Shown here one piece after another: positions 8,026 to 17,230 of a DNA stretch of 64,000 nucleotides (its first letter is position 1; the number at the start of each line of letters is the position of its first letter). Origin of the DNA: Saprospiraceae bacterium (GTDB taxonomy: Bacteria > Bacteroidota > Bacteroidia > Chitinophagales > Saprospiraceae); assembly GCA_016711125.1 (NCBI GenBank), contig JADJTQ010000001.1:248001-312000 (forward strand), in the 5' to 3' direction. A program made the translations under genes and the position numbers. The notes under the pieces are model-generated. The model did no database searches, had not been told where the DNA came from, and saw only the letters and a list, made by a program, of their open reading frames with translations.

Positions 8026-9163
8026 CAAAAAGATAAAAAAGACAATCTCAATAATTCTTATTTGTACCCTTGTAATTATTTGTGGTTGTGGAAATAACGA
8101 TATGAATAAAATAGATGAAATATTGAAAACGCAAGTTGACAAAGGGAAGACACCCTCTGTTCAATATATTCTTTTCGATGAAAACAAGGTCATCCATCAT
8201 TTTCAGTATGGGTATTCAGATGTTGCCAATAAAGAGAAAGTCAATGACAATACAACGTACAATGCATTTTCAGTAACTAAAACTTTTACGGCAATAGCGA
8301 TTTTACAACTGCAAGAGATCGGGCAATTAGATATTGACAATTCGGTAAAACAATATTTATCGAATTTTCAATATTCCGAAGAAATAACAATCCGTCAACT
8401 ATTGTCTCACTCCTCAGGAATTCCTAATCCTATCCCATTAAGTTGGATTCATTTATTGGAGGAGCATCAAGAATTTAGCGGAAACAAATTCTTTGAGGGA
8501 ATTTTCAAAAAAAACACAAAAACTAAATTATTGCCTAATAAACAGTATAGTTATTCTAATCTTGGCTATGTAATTCTTGGGCAACTAATAGAACAGGCAT
8601 CGGGAGTAGCCTACGAAAAATATATCAACGATAATATTCTTCAAACTATCGGTGTACCCAAAAATGAACTTAGCTTCACAATAGACCCGACCAGACAAGC
8701 CAAGGGCTACCAGAAGAAAAGGAGTTTTTCAAATTGGATATTGGGGTTTTTAATAAACAAGGATAAGTACATGGATAAAGCTGAAGGAAAGTGGAAGCCC
8801 TTTAAGTTTATCTATGTAAATGGAGAGGCGTATGGAGGATTAATTGGAACACCAAATGCTTTTATGAAATATATTCAAGACCTCATGAAGTCTGATGGCA
8901 AATTGCTTTCACAAAATTCTAAAAATCAATTGTTTGCTGAAAAACACACTGCTGACAAAAAGCCTTCTGGAATGTGTTTATCTTGGTTTAAAGGAAATTT
9001 GAATAACCATAATTATTTTACCCATGCTGGTGGCGGTGGTGGATATTATACAGAGATTAGAATTTATCCTGAAATCAAGATTGGAAGCGTGATAATGTTT
9101 AACCGGACGGGAATGAAAGATGAAAGGTTTTTAGATAAGTTAGACCAATTTGTTATTGAATAG
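8009..9163 (+). CDS. Lipoprotein serine hydrolase, beta-lactamase / DD-peptidase-like
   Basis: Class C beta-lactamase fold: SVTK nucleophile motif in FSVTKTFTA, YSN in QYSYSNLGYVILG as the second motif, and HAGG in THAGGGGGYY as the third. The chosen start is GTG 8009, which gives a basic start and a lipoprotein signal ending in ICGC (lipidated Cys27); the first ATG downstream (8102) would remove the signal. The gene is markedly AT-rich compared with the adaptor before it and the ABC gene after it, and serine hydrolases are not part of MacAB operons, so it looks like a later insertion into the module (inference). Role may be peptide or ester hydrolysis; beta-lactam resistance is not shown. 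Confidence 0.85.
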   Translation: MRKKSDKKIKKTISIILICTLVIICGCGNNDMNKIDEILKTQVDKGKTPSVQYILFDENKVIHHFQYGYSDVANKEKVNDNTTYNAFSVTKTFTAIAILQLQEIGQLDIDNSVKQYLSNFQYSEEITIRQLLSHSSGIPNPIPLSWIHLLEEHQEFSGNKFFEGIFKKNTKTKLLPNKQYSYSNLGYVILGQLIEQASGVAYEKYINDNILQTIGVPKNELSFTIDPTRQAKGYQKKRSFSNWILGFLINKDKYMDKAEGKWKPFKFIYVNGEAYGGLIGTPNAFMKYIQDLMKSDGKLLSQNSKNQLFAEKHTADKKPSGMCLSWFKGNLNNHNYFTHAGGGGGYYTEIRIYPEIKIGSVIMFNRTGMKDERFLDKLDQFVIE

Positions 9164-9244
9164 AAAATAAACTCATGACATGAACATTAAAAACAGGTTT
9201 GACGCAATTGTGAAATCTTTAATTGAAATATAAAATCCAAAACC

Positions 9245-9994
9245 ATGCAAGCAGTCATCTCAGCAAAAAACATCATTAAAACCTTCGACCTCGGCGAGGT
9301 AAAAGTCCATGCCCTGCGGGGCGTTGACCTCGAAATATACGAGGGTGATTTTGTGGCCATCATGGGGCACAGCGGCTCGGGAAAATCCACCTTTATGAAT
9401 ATCATCGGATGCTTGGATGTACCGACCAGCGGCGAGGTATATATTGATGACAATGACGTGGCCAATTACGACCGGGACAATTTGGCGACCATCCGCAATA
9501 AAAAAATAGGTTTTGTTTTTCAGTCATATAATTTATTATCCCGCACAACTGCATTGGAAAATGTCGAATTGCCATTAATATACAATCCAAATATATCGGC
9601 GGGAAAAAGGGAGGAACTTTCAAAAAAAGCACTTGAAAAAGTAGGCTTGGCAGACCGCTTGTTACACCTCACCAACCAGCTTTCCGGTGGGCAGCAACAG
9701 CGGGTGGCCATTGCACGGGCGCTGGTGAACGAGCCATTGGTGATTCTCGCAGATGAGCCCACGGGCAACCTCGACACCCGCACCAGCTATGAAATCATGG
9801 ATATTTTTCAGGAACTGAACGATGCCGGAAAAACCATAGTCATCGTCACCCACGAAGGGGACATTGCCAAGATGTGCAAAAGGAACATTGTTTTTAAGGA
9901 CGGAAAAGTAATCAAGGATTTCATGGTAGAGAACCCAATCAATGCAAAGGAGGAATTGGCAAAAATGCCCAAGCAAGAAGATGCATTAGCTTGA
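9245..9994 (+). CDS. MacB/LolD-type ABC transporter ATP-binding protein
   Basis: 249 residues with all nucleotide-binding motifs: Walker A GHSGSGKST at 41-49, Q-loop in FVFQSYNLL, signature LSGGQQQR, Walker B VILADEPTGNLD and switch His in IVTHEG. The TGNLDT and PLIYNP features place it in the MacB/LolD/FtsE group. It energises the following FtsX-like permease. It is separate from the permease (in Proteobacterial MacB they are fused). Gap to the permease is 37 bp, so one transcript is likely. Confidence 0.93.
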   Translation: MQAVISAKNIIKTFDLGEVKVHALRGVDLEIYEGDFVAIMGHSGSGKSTFMNIIGCLDVPTSGEVYIDDNDVANYDRDNLATIRNKKIGFVFQSYNLLSRTTALENVELPLIYNPNISAGKREELSKKALEKVGLADRLLHLTNQLSGGQQQRVAIARALVNEPLVILADEPTGNLDTRTSYEIMDIFQELNDAGKTIVIVTHEGDIAKMCKRNIVFKDGKVIKDFMVENPINAKEELAKMPKQEDALA

Positions 9995-10031
9995 AGAAAA
10001 CAATTTCTAAAGTGGTGAAAATAATTTAAAA

Positions 10032-11248
10032 ATGAACACGTATAATTTATTGAAAATATCGCTCAAGGCATTGCGGAAGAATATATTCCGCACCTTTTTG
10101 ACCATGCTTGGGATCATCATCGGGGTGGCCTCGGTCATCGCCATGCTGTCCATTGGGCAGGGGTCGAAAGACAGCATTGAAAGTTCCATTTCCGAATTGG
10201 GTTCCAATTTAATCATGGTATTTCCCGGTGCCCAGCAGACGGGCGGGGTCAACCTTGGTTCCGGCACCTCCCGGGAATTGGAAATCGGGGATGTGGAAGC
10301 CATCGAAGAAAACAGCACCTTGCTGGTAGGGGTGACGCCCGTGGCGATGGCCAAGGCGCAATTGATTTCCGGCTCGGCCAACTGGTCGTCCAGTGTCTAT
10401 GGCGCTTATGCCAATTATTTTGATATAAAAGCTTTGGGAATAAAATCGGGGAGAAGGTTTTCGCAGAGTGAAGTTACCCGGGCCGCAAAGGTATGCCTCA
10501 TCGGCACTACGGTTGTAGAGGAGCTGTTCGGTGAATATTCCGACCCCGTTGGCCAATCCATCCGCATCAACAAAGTGCCATTTGAAATCATCGGCGTACT
10601 CGAAGAAAAAGGGGCAGGCATGAGGGGCGATGACCAGGACGATGTGGTCATTGCACCTTTCTCGACCGTGCAGCGGAGGCTGCTGGGCAGCACCAAAGTC
10701 CAACAGATATTCGCCTCGGCCAAATCCGAGGAAGTGAGCGAGGCAGCCACCGAAGAAATCGAAGCGATACTGATGAAAGAAATGCGGGTGGGGCCGAATG
10801 ATGAAGCTTTCAACATCCGCACCATGAGCGAAATTTCCAATATGCTTTCGTCCACTTCCGATACCATGGTAACGCTCCTGGCTGGCGTGGCAGGCATTTC
10901 ACTGATAGTGGGCGGCATTGGCATCATGAACATCATGTTCGTCACCGTGACCGAACGTACCCGCGAAATCGGCCTGCGAATGGCCGTCGGCGCCAAGAGC
11001 AAAAACATACTGCTCCAGTTTCTGACCGAAGCGGTTGTCATCAGTATTACCGGAGGCATTATCGGTGCTTTGCTTGGCATTGGGGTGTCCATCGGGTTTG
11101 GAAACTTAATGGGCTGGCCAGTTACCATTACGCCTTTCTCCATTATTTTGGCCTTTGGGTTTTCCACCGTCATTGGGGTGTTTTTGGATGGTACCCAGCG
11201 AGGAAGGCGGCAAACATGATTCCGATTTCGGCACTGCGCTATGAGTAA
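10032..11248 (+). CDS. MacB-type FtsX-like ABC permease (3' frameshift)
   Basis: Permease of the tripartite pump: one N-terminal membrane helix (FLTMLGIIIGVASVIAML), a MacB periplasmic core domain (about 45-240), then three C-terminal helices of the FtsX domain including GGIGIMNIMFVTVTERTREIGLRMAVGA cut here to its ends. The frame as read stops at 11219, but the last 14 residues are foreign. Adding one T to the run at 11180-11184 restores FFGWYPARKAANMIPISALR and a stop at 11246-11248, exactly the family C-terminus. So the gene is full length apart from one base in a homopolymer. It ends the efflux module. Confidence 0.9.
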
Positions 11249-11489
11249 AATTTTTGACAATTTCATGTTGTATCGTTAGAAATTATTTGCCGTCTGGAAG
11301 CGACTTTACGCGGTGTTTTTTCAAAAGCTGAAAAAAATATTGGGCTGACGAAGGATTTTGAATTTCAGAGGCACTAAAGAGAAAACCTGGTAACTAGAAA
11401 ATATCAAGTAAATCAAATAATAACTGAAAATAAGCTTTTGCACCTACCCCGCTGCTGACCAGTTCAAGACAAAAAATTTTTATGAAAGA
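11249..11489. other. Spacer between efflux module and right repeat
   Basis: AT-rich, no reading frame of note, no clear terminator. It separates the end of the permease gene from the right-hand direct repeat and is the likely right boundary of the inserted module. Confidence 0.5.
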
Positions 11490-11683
11490 AACCAAAGCAA
11501 TGGATTGTCTTCCGGATAGTCAAAATACGGCTTTCATATTAAGCTATATCGAGGACTTGCCCTGACAGGAAGTTGCCGATATTATGGAAACTTGCGGTAG
11601 AGTCCTTGCTGCAGCGAGCAAAAGTAAATTTGAGGTCGGAACTAGAAAAAGCGTACCCGCACCGAAGGAAATCGAAAAATTGA
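11490..11683 (+). pseudogene. Remnant of ECF sigma factor (region 4 only)
   Basis: Near-identical to 4085-4283 of the left copy (AMDCLPDSQ ... ELEKAYPHRRKSKN) but it lacks the whole N-terminal half, has an in-frame TGA where the left copy has the CGA of PRQEV, and has lost 8 bases at about 11593 (cattgaag in the left copy). It cannot make a sigma factor. The homology begins abruptly at 11490. Confidence 0.85.
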
Positions 11684-11704
11684 TTGTCAATATAAAAAGG
11701 TGGA

Positions 11705-12003
11705 ATGAATGACGAAAAAGGAAAATGGATAGAAGAGGTCTTTCTAGTATGAAGGGCAGTCAACGCGCAAAGCCACCTACTGGATTATTTACAAAAATTG
11801 AGGACCAAATCACGGTATCAAAGGCCAAAGTTGTTCCAATGTTTCAATGGAGGTACGCTGCTGCCGCTGCCGCTTTGGTTCTCATGGTTAATACGTCGGC
11901 CTTGTTGTATTACAATCAGCTTGATCAGTTGTCTTATGATGAGACGACGGCAGTGGATGCGTATGGTCAGGCACTAATTTCTACTTATCAAATTTATAAA
12001 TAA
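11705..12003 (+). pseudogene. Anti-sigma-like membrane protein, frameshifted copy
   Basis: Copy of the gene at 4306-4605. One A is missing in tctagtatg (11744-11752; tctaagtatg in the left copy), so translation from ATG 11705 stops after 15 codons. The rest, including the membrane helix and the tail, is unchanged in another frame, and an internal ATG at 11750 could restart translation to give a protein lacking only the first 16 residues. The stop overlaps the Spy-like start (TAATG). Confidence 0.75.
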
Positions 12004-12485
12004 TGAGCCAGCTGAAATTTTACCAATATGCCACATGGAGTTTGCTTTTCTTGAATATAGCAGTGCTGGCTTTCTTCTTTCTGACAAAACCCAAGCCTCC
12101 CCATCACAAATCCCCGGGTGATTTTCAGTCTGAGGTAATCGAAATACTTCACTTGAGCAGTCGACAAGTATCCACTTTTAGAGAATTAGCGTATGAGCAC
12201 CATGAGAAAATGAAATCCATAAATGGGCGACAGCAAAGATTACTTTTGCCCTATTTTGGAAACCTCGCCGACAGCGCAAGTGGTTTAAATGAGGAGGATG
12301 TATTAACCCAAATTCAACAGTTGGAACGTGAAAAGATGCAGGAAACTTATCAACACCTTCTTGAAATAAAGAATCTTTTAGACGACGTGCAAGTACCTCG
12401 TTTTAAGGATTTCTTGCGAATTTTCACTGACAGAATTCTCATGAACGAAAATAAGAATCAACCTCCACCGAAGGATTCTGATTAA
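12003..12485 (+). CDS. Spy/CpxP-like periplasmic protein (intact copy)
   Basis: 160 residues: signal anchor at about 10-27, Pro/His-rich linker KPKPPHHKSPGD, then a helical domain of Spy type with LSSRQVSTFRELAYEHHEKM near 57-76 and a final helix VQVPRFKDFLRIFTDRILMN. The family comprises periplasmic chaperones and metal- or envelope-stress sensors; the His-rich linker would suit metal binding, which is inference. Starts within the stop of the preceding gene, so it is translationally coupled. The end of the gene (ccgaaggattctgatta) is echoed at 13302-13318 just before the YHYH gene, showing that the two genes were once adjacent. Confidence 0.78.
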   Translation: MSQLKFYQYATWSLLFLNIAVLAFFFLTKPKPPHHKSPGDFQSEVIEILHLSSRQVSTFRELAYEHHEKMKSINGRQQRLLLPYFGNLADSASGLNEEDVLTQIQQLEREKMQETYQHLLEIKNLLDDVQVPRFKDFLRIFTDRILMNENKNQPPPKDSD

Positions 12486-13357
12486 CAAGGTAGTCTAAAG
12501 GGTAATAACTTAATGGCCTATCATGAAACATTTAGTTTTTCCCTTTCGTTACTACTTTGGATTTTTCATTCTTCTTTTTTTTTCTGTGCTAAGATGAGAT
12601 TGAAAATTCTGCCAATACTACTGCCAAGTAATTATGTCGCTCCGGTTATGCAGTAGACTGGCATGGCAACGATCACCATGGTGCTGGTGCAATTCGCTTT
12701 TACATAAAAGTCCGGATGGGCTAGCCCTGAAAAAAAGAAGGATTTACAATTATGTACGGTTAGTTAGAGATAAATAGGGACATGGCCTTTGGCTAAAAAA
12801 TAAAAAACATACTACTTTTCATTGGTTTTTAGGTTACATGCCGGGCAGAAGAGACTCTGCCCGGCATTATGATTTCTGCCTTAGTTATAAAAGAAATATG
12901 CACACTCGCACCGAAGGAGTTTATAAAATTCTGTATTTAAAAGAGGTGGATCAGGCATAGGAGAAAGAACAAATACCGATGAGTCGCGGGAAATGAGTTA
13001 AATAATTAAATGACATTTCCATTTGCCTAATCACTCTTCTATAGCCGGTATTTATTGAAAAATTCGGTTATTACTTATATTTAATGGGTAATTCCTATTA
13101 CTGGTTTTCTATAATACCGGAAGGCGTAACTCTTCCTCTCTTTTATTCAATAAGAGAGAGCAGGTGTTCGGCAAGCTCACCCCGACTCAACATTCTGCGG
13201 CTTCGAAGAAAGATAAATAGACTAAAATCGACCCACGTATAAATAGATAAGAACCTAAAATCCTTCCCGTTTAATCTTTTTAAAAAAAATCTATTTTCCC
13301 GAAGGATTTTGATTAGTGAGTGGTCTAAAGGGAAATTAAACTTGAAAATCATATAAA
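12486..13357. other. 872-bp gene-free region with duplication remnants
   Basis: Contains no intact gene. At 12523-12600 there is a decayed leader, ATGAAACATTTAGTTTTTCC and onward, resembling the signal-peptide region of the YHYH gene that starts at 13358; the words gtctaaaggg precede both. A perfect hairpin sits at 12838-12867. At 13302-13340 the last codons of the Spy-like gene and the spacer after it recur. The simplest reading is a tandem duplication followed by decay of the inner copy. Confidence 0.6.
12838..12867. terminator. Perfect 12-bp hairpin
   Basis: Left arm atgccgggcaga (12838-12849), 6-base loop, right arm tctgcccggcat (12856-12867). No T run follows on either strand, so it may be a rho-independent terminator of weak form or a transcript-end hairpin for the Spy-like operon. 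Confidence 0.55.
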
Positions 13358-14341
13358 ATGAATAAATCAGTTTTTTCCCTTTTTGCAGTCCTTTTTGGAC
13401 TTTCCAGTCTTTTCCTTTCTGCCTGTGAAAAAGAGGATGTTTCAGATCCTGTCGATAATTCGGATACAGTAGTGGTAGATGTTGTTGCAGCTTACTTTAC
13501 TTCTGCCAATGCAAATATTACGGTAACAAAAGTTCCGTGTACGCTTTCTGATGGAACCGAAACCGATTGCTTTCAGATAGTTACGAATAGCGTACCAACC
13601 GACCACCAGATGGGACCCTGGTGCCCTGACAATATCTCAGACGATGCAAGTGCCGGCGGTATATGGTTGGAAGGTGGTGAAGTTTATGATGTAGATGGTG
13701 CTTTTGTCCAAAACATGGCAACCTTTTACAATGACCCAACCTGGAAGATGTATGACTCCAATGGTAATATTTTTGTTACAGATACGGAGCAAGACTGTAT
13801 CAATGCTGCCAATCCAAACGTAGGTGCAGCTTATAAAAACTATTGTGTAGAGTGCCTTCCTTCCTATATCACTAGTCTTTCGCAAACGTTTTTAATTCCA
13901 ATAACACCGGTACAGCAAAATAATCCCACTTTCTTTGCCATGGGTCCCGGTGGTGGAAACAATGTTCCATCCAGCCGTGGGGTAGCGCTTAACGGTGTCG
14001 AATTTTCGGCCCCTGCACCGGTAAATAATATTCTTGACGCCTATACTCTTGCTCCTTTTGACGATGCCGGTGGTCATATCAATGTACACCAGGGCTATCA
14101 CTATCATGCTGCCACGGGGGTGAGTTTTTCCATTGCACAAAGTGACGAACACGCTCCATTGATTGGTTATGCGATGGACGGTCATGGAATCTATGCCCAA
14201 TTGGATGATAATGGAAAAGAGCCAACCGATCTGGATGCCTGTAGAGGTCATTCTGATGAGATCAGAGGTTATCACTATCATGTGGATGCAGCAGGAAATA
14301 ATAACTTCATCAACTGCCTGCAGGGTGCTTACCCCAATTAG
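13358..14341 (+). CDS. YHYH-domain lipoprotein (large form)
   Basis: 327 residues. Lipoprotein signal with lipidated Cys23 (LFLSACEKED). The YHYH family (Pfam name YHYH) is defined by the tetrapeptide; here it occurs twice, at 247-250 and 305-308. The second lies in the family core: GYAMDGHGIY, then DLDACRGH, then GYHYHV. The closely set His and Asp residues suggest a metal centre, but no function is established for the family. Eight or more Cys in the mature part (for example VPCTLSDGTETDCF, WCPDN, YCVEC) suggest disulfides. It heads the block of surface proteins that follows the ECF/Spy operon, with a 219-bp gap to the next gene. Confidence 0.85.
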   Translation: MNKSVFSLFAVLFGLSSLFLSACEKEDVSDPVDNSDTVVVDVVAAYFTSANANITVTKVPCTLSDGTETDCFQIVTNSVPTDHQMGPWCPDNISDDASAGGIWLEGGEVYDVDGAFVQNMATFYNDPTWKMYDSNGNIFVTDTEQDCINAANPNVGAAYKNYCVECLPSYITSLSQTFLIPITPVQQNNPTFFAMGPGGGNNVPSSRGVALNGVEFSAPAPVNNILDAYTLAPFDDAGGHINVHQGYHYHAATGVSFSIAQSDEHAPLIGYAMDGHGIYAQLDDNGKEPTDLDACRGHSDEIRGYHYHVDAAGNNNFINCLQGAYPN

Positions 14342-14560
14342 CTGAAGTTCAATTTTCTAAGATTTTTGCTTTTATGCCTGATCGTGATATTAGGTTTAGT
14401 AGTGTTATTCAAGAAAATCAAGAGGTAAAATACTTCAACAAACTCATGCTTGCGTCCGCGCCGATGGTGATCTAAGTGGCAAGAATACCGGAAAGTTGAA
14501 CTGTTTGATATTGTTTAATCACTTCATTTTTGAATCATTGAGAACTTTTAAATAAATGAT

Positions 14561-15802
14561 ATGAAAAAATTATTGGTAAATATTGCGCTGATCTCATTGA
14601 CGCTTTTATACTCGTGTAATAAGGAGATGGGGGTTCCTGATATTGTAGAGGAGCAACAGGAAGGAACAACCGATAGGGAGACCTACTTTTTGATAGCAGA
14701 TCAGCAGAGCAATGCAGCACACCTCATTAACTATGGGGGTGAAGAACTTTTTAACTGGGATTTTAGTAGTGCGTTGGGCAATGATGTCAACCTGATGTCA
14801 GATGGGAGTGTGGTGGTTTGTTTGAAAGCAAATAATGCATCGATTACCTACGGAGGTTATGGTGGAATATTCCGAAAAATTAATGCCGATCAGTCTATCG
14901 ATTGGGAAGTCACTTATTCCTCAGCGAGCCACACCGCCCATCACGATGTAGAATACCTCTCTAATGGACATATTATTTTTCCGGCATGGGAAGAAGTAAC
15001 CCGGGCACAGGCTGCAGAAGAAGGGTTTGGTGGAAACTATGCCCTTAATCCGGAATCGATTATTGAGATGGATCCCATTACACAGGAGATCGTTTGGGAG
15101 TGGCATGCGATGGATCATATTATTCAAGATTATGACAATACCAAACCTAATAATGGTATAGTAGCAGATAACCCTAATAAGATAGATATCAATTATAATT
15201 ATCGCACAAGAAATGATGGTGATATTATGCACATCAATGGTCTGACCCTGGATGAGAAAAATGACTTGCTCTATTTAACCGTGAATAATTACAGCGAAAT
15301 TTGGGTGTTGGACCATAGCACAACCACTCTGGAGGCGAGTAGCAGCTCAGGGGGTAATTATGGACTGGGGGGTGATCTTGTTTACCGTTTTGGTAACCCT
15401 GAAACGTATGATAATATTGGTGAACCCACTTTAAGTAATGTGCATTATCCTAACCTGCTGGAGACTGGCAATATGTTGGCTTATGCCAATGATGTGTATG
15501 GAAATCAGTCTGCGGTAGTCGAGTTTGAACTAAACCCGCCATACCATTTGATAGCGGGTCAGAGTAATGAACCCACTGTAGTATGGTCTTTCACCGATGG
15601 TAACCTATATTCTTCGGGACTTTCAAGTGCAGTGAGAATGGATAATGGTAACACTTTGATAGCAGAAGGAAGGGATGGTACATTGTGGGAAGTAACTACC
15701 GAAGGGGAAATAGAATGGTTAAACAAAACAAATTATGCCACGATCTGGCGTGCATATGTATTTTACTCAGATGATCCTGCTATTATAGCTCTGGGTCTTT
15801 GA
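14561..15802 (+). CDS. Aryl-sulfate sulfotransferase-like lipoprotein
   Basis: 413 residues with lipidated Cys19 (LLYSCNKE). The body is a six-bladed propeller like periplasmic arylsulfotransferases (ASST), which move sulfate between phenolic donors and acceptors through a sulfo-His intermediate. Family marks: GDVNLMSDGSVV-type blade starts (NDVNLMSDGSVVV), the His cluster in SHTAHHDVEYLSNGHI, WEWHAMDHI, DIMHINGLTLDE and NVHYPNLLETGNML. The candidate active His residues are thus present, though which one is catalytic cannot be read from sequence alone. It could also be a binding propeller. It sits between the two YHYH genes, same strand, gaps of 219 and 70 bp. Confidence 0.8.
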   Translation: MKKLLVNIALISLTLLYSCNKEMGVPDIVEEQQEGTTDRETYFLIADQQSNAAHLINYGGEELFNWDFSSALGNDVNLMSDGSVVVCLKANNASITYGGYGGIFRKINADQSIDWEVTYSSASHTAHHDVEYLSNGHIIFPAWEEVTRAQAAEEGFGGNYALNPESIIEMDPITQEIVWEWHAMDHIIQDYDNTKPNNGIVADNPNKIDINYNYRTRNDGDIMHINGLTLDEKNDLLYLTVNNYSEIWVLDHSTTTLEASSSSGGNYGLGGDLVYRFGNPETYDNIGEPTLSNVHYPNLLETGNMLAYANDVYGNQSAVVEFELNPPYHLIAGQSNEPTVVWSFTDGNLYSSGLSSAVRMDNGNTLIAEGRDGTLWEVTTEGEIEWLNKTNYATIWRAYVFYSDDPAIIALGL

Positions 15803-15872
15803 GCTCTTCAAAAAAAGACCTGTCGACCAGGAGAGAATTGTTAGTATTTCATAGGGTATTAAAATATTAATC

Positions 15873-16562
15873 ATGCATGAAATTCTTTTATCGTTGATTC
15901 TTTTATTGAGCTTAACCTCATGTGAAAAAGATGATCCTGCTGCGGATTCGATTAGCACTCCAGGGACTGTGGACATTACAGATGTGGTGCAGGCTAGCTT
16001 CAAAAATGATTACACGGACGGTGTCAGTGTTCAGGTAAACGGTACCAATATTTCAATTAGTAGTACCGGCTTGCCCGACCATAAGACTCCTTATTGGGGA
16101 GCAAGGCATGAAATGTATGAAGATTTTCCAGGCACCAATCATGCGAATATGAATATCACAATGATGCCTTTCAATTACGTAATGACCATACTTATCTATC
16201 CGAAGGAAGCCGACTTTAAAGAACAAACCGAGTTGGGGGCGGTAGGGATGGCCCTGAATGGAGTCCCGCTATACAATGATTATGAGGGTGGAGGATTACT
16301 TCAGGAAAATGCATGGGGCACTTTTGATGCCTCTGCAGCACACCCGGGGCCAAGGGAAGACCACCACTACCATTGTGAAGGTGACTACTTGACCGCAGAT
16401 GACGCCAATCTGATCGGATTTAGAGATGGCTTTCCAGTTTACGGTCGTCAGGATATGCAAGGAACCTATCCTGATGATCTTGATGATAATGGAGGACATT
16501 TAAGGGTGACCTCAGATTTTTCCGAGGCTATTTACCACTACCACGTCAGTAACGAAGTGTAA
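15873..16562 (+). CDS. YHYH-domain lipoprotein (short form)
   Basis: 229 residues, lipidated Cys17 (LSLTSCEKDD). Shares the YHYH core with the larger protein: GFRDGFPVYG, DLDDNGGHL, then YHYHV at 221-225 only four residues from the C-terminus. Another His cluster, EDHHYHCEGD, stands near 165. Length is typical of stand-alone YHYH proteins, so the larger paralogue has an added N-terminal Cys-rich part. Two divergent YHYH proteins flanking a sulfotransferase-like propeller suggests a joint role in the outer membrane or periplasm (inference). Confidence 0.83.
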   Translation: MHEILLSLILLLSLTSCEKDDPAADSISTPGTVDITDVVQASFKNDYTDGVSVQVNGTNISISSTGLPDHKTPYWGARHEMYEDFPGTNHANMNITMMPFNYVMTILIYPKEADFKEQTELGAVGMALNGVPLYNDYEGGGLLQENAWGTFDASAAHPGPREDHHYHCEGDYLTADDANLIGFRDGFPVYGRQDMQGTYPDDLDDNGGHLRVTSDFSEAIYHYHVSNEV

Positions 16563-16648
16563 TTCACGTCGGGTTTATATATTATTAAATCTGGTGCTTA
16601 TTATGGTATCAAAGACACATTTACTCAATAATTTAAATATTTAATACA

Positions 16649-17230
16649 ATGAAAAACATAGTTCCCAATTTGGCGATATCCACACTTTTAGTCCTGCTAG
16701 TATTCTCGAGTTGTAGAGAGAGTGATTTGGAAGATGATTTATCGGCAAAACAGACATATTCCTTTACGTTTAATGGCAAAAGCTATTTGCTTGTGAAAGA
16801 AGCACGTTCCTGGCAAGATGCGGTTTCCTACGCAGTGGCAAATGGCGCATACCTAGCAGAAATCAATAGTGAAGAAGAACAAATAGCCATATTCACGCAG
16901 CTTTCTACTTTTGCGGATATCAATTTTAATGAAACCAACAATCAATTTGGTTTTGCCGCTGTATGGCTGGGTGGTAATGATATAGCTGCAGAAAGTGTAT
17001 GGGTTTGGAATGGTAACAATGATGAAACGGACGTGCAATTCTGGAATGGCGGTGTTGATGGAAATACGGTAAACGGCTCATACAATAACTGGGGAAACGA
17101 ACCTGACAATGATGGGAATCAAGATGTCCTTTGTATGGGGCTGGAAGCCACCCCAATCAATGCTGTCGGGAAATGGACAGACCTGGACGGCTCCGACAAT
17201 AATTTGTTTTTTGTGATGGAATATGATTAG
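16649..17230 (+). CDS. C-type lectin-domain lipoprotein
   Basis: 193 residues, lipidated Cys22 (LVFSSCRES). One C-type lectin-like domain covers nearly all of the mature protein: SWQDAVSYAVANGAYLAEIN, WLGGNDIAAES, a Trp-rich VWVWNG, YNNWGNEPDNDGNQD (the NW..GEPN-like calcium loop, here GNEPDN) and WTDLDGSDN. It may bind a sugar or calcium at the cell surface; ligand unknown. Its last 8 bases overlap the next gene, so the two are translationally linked. Confidence 0.85.
   Translation: MKNIVPNLAISTLLVLLVFSSCRESDLEDDLSAKQTYSFTFNGKSYLLVKEARSWQDAVSYAVANGAYLAEINSEEEQIAIFTQLSTFADINFNETNNQFGFAAVWLGGNDIAAESVWVWNGNNDETDVQFWNGGVDGNTVNGSYNNWGNEPDNDGNQDVLCMGLEATPINAVGKWTDLDGSDNNLFFVMEYD

Larger units (their letters stand above)
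11490..12243 (+). repeat. Direct repeat of ECF operon, right copy
   Basis: Partner of 4085-4848. Contains the sigma remnant, a frameshifted anti-sigma-like gene and the first half of an intact Spy-like gene. The two copies are complementary in damage: left keeps the anti-sigma-like gene, right keeps the Spy-like gene. Confidence 0.85.
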
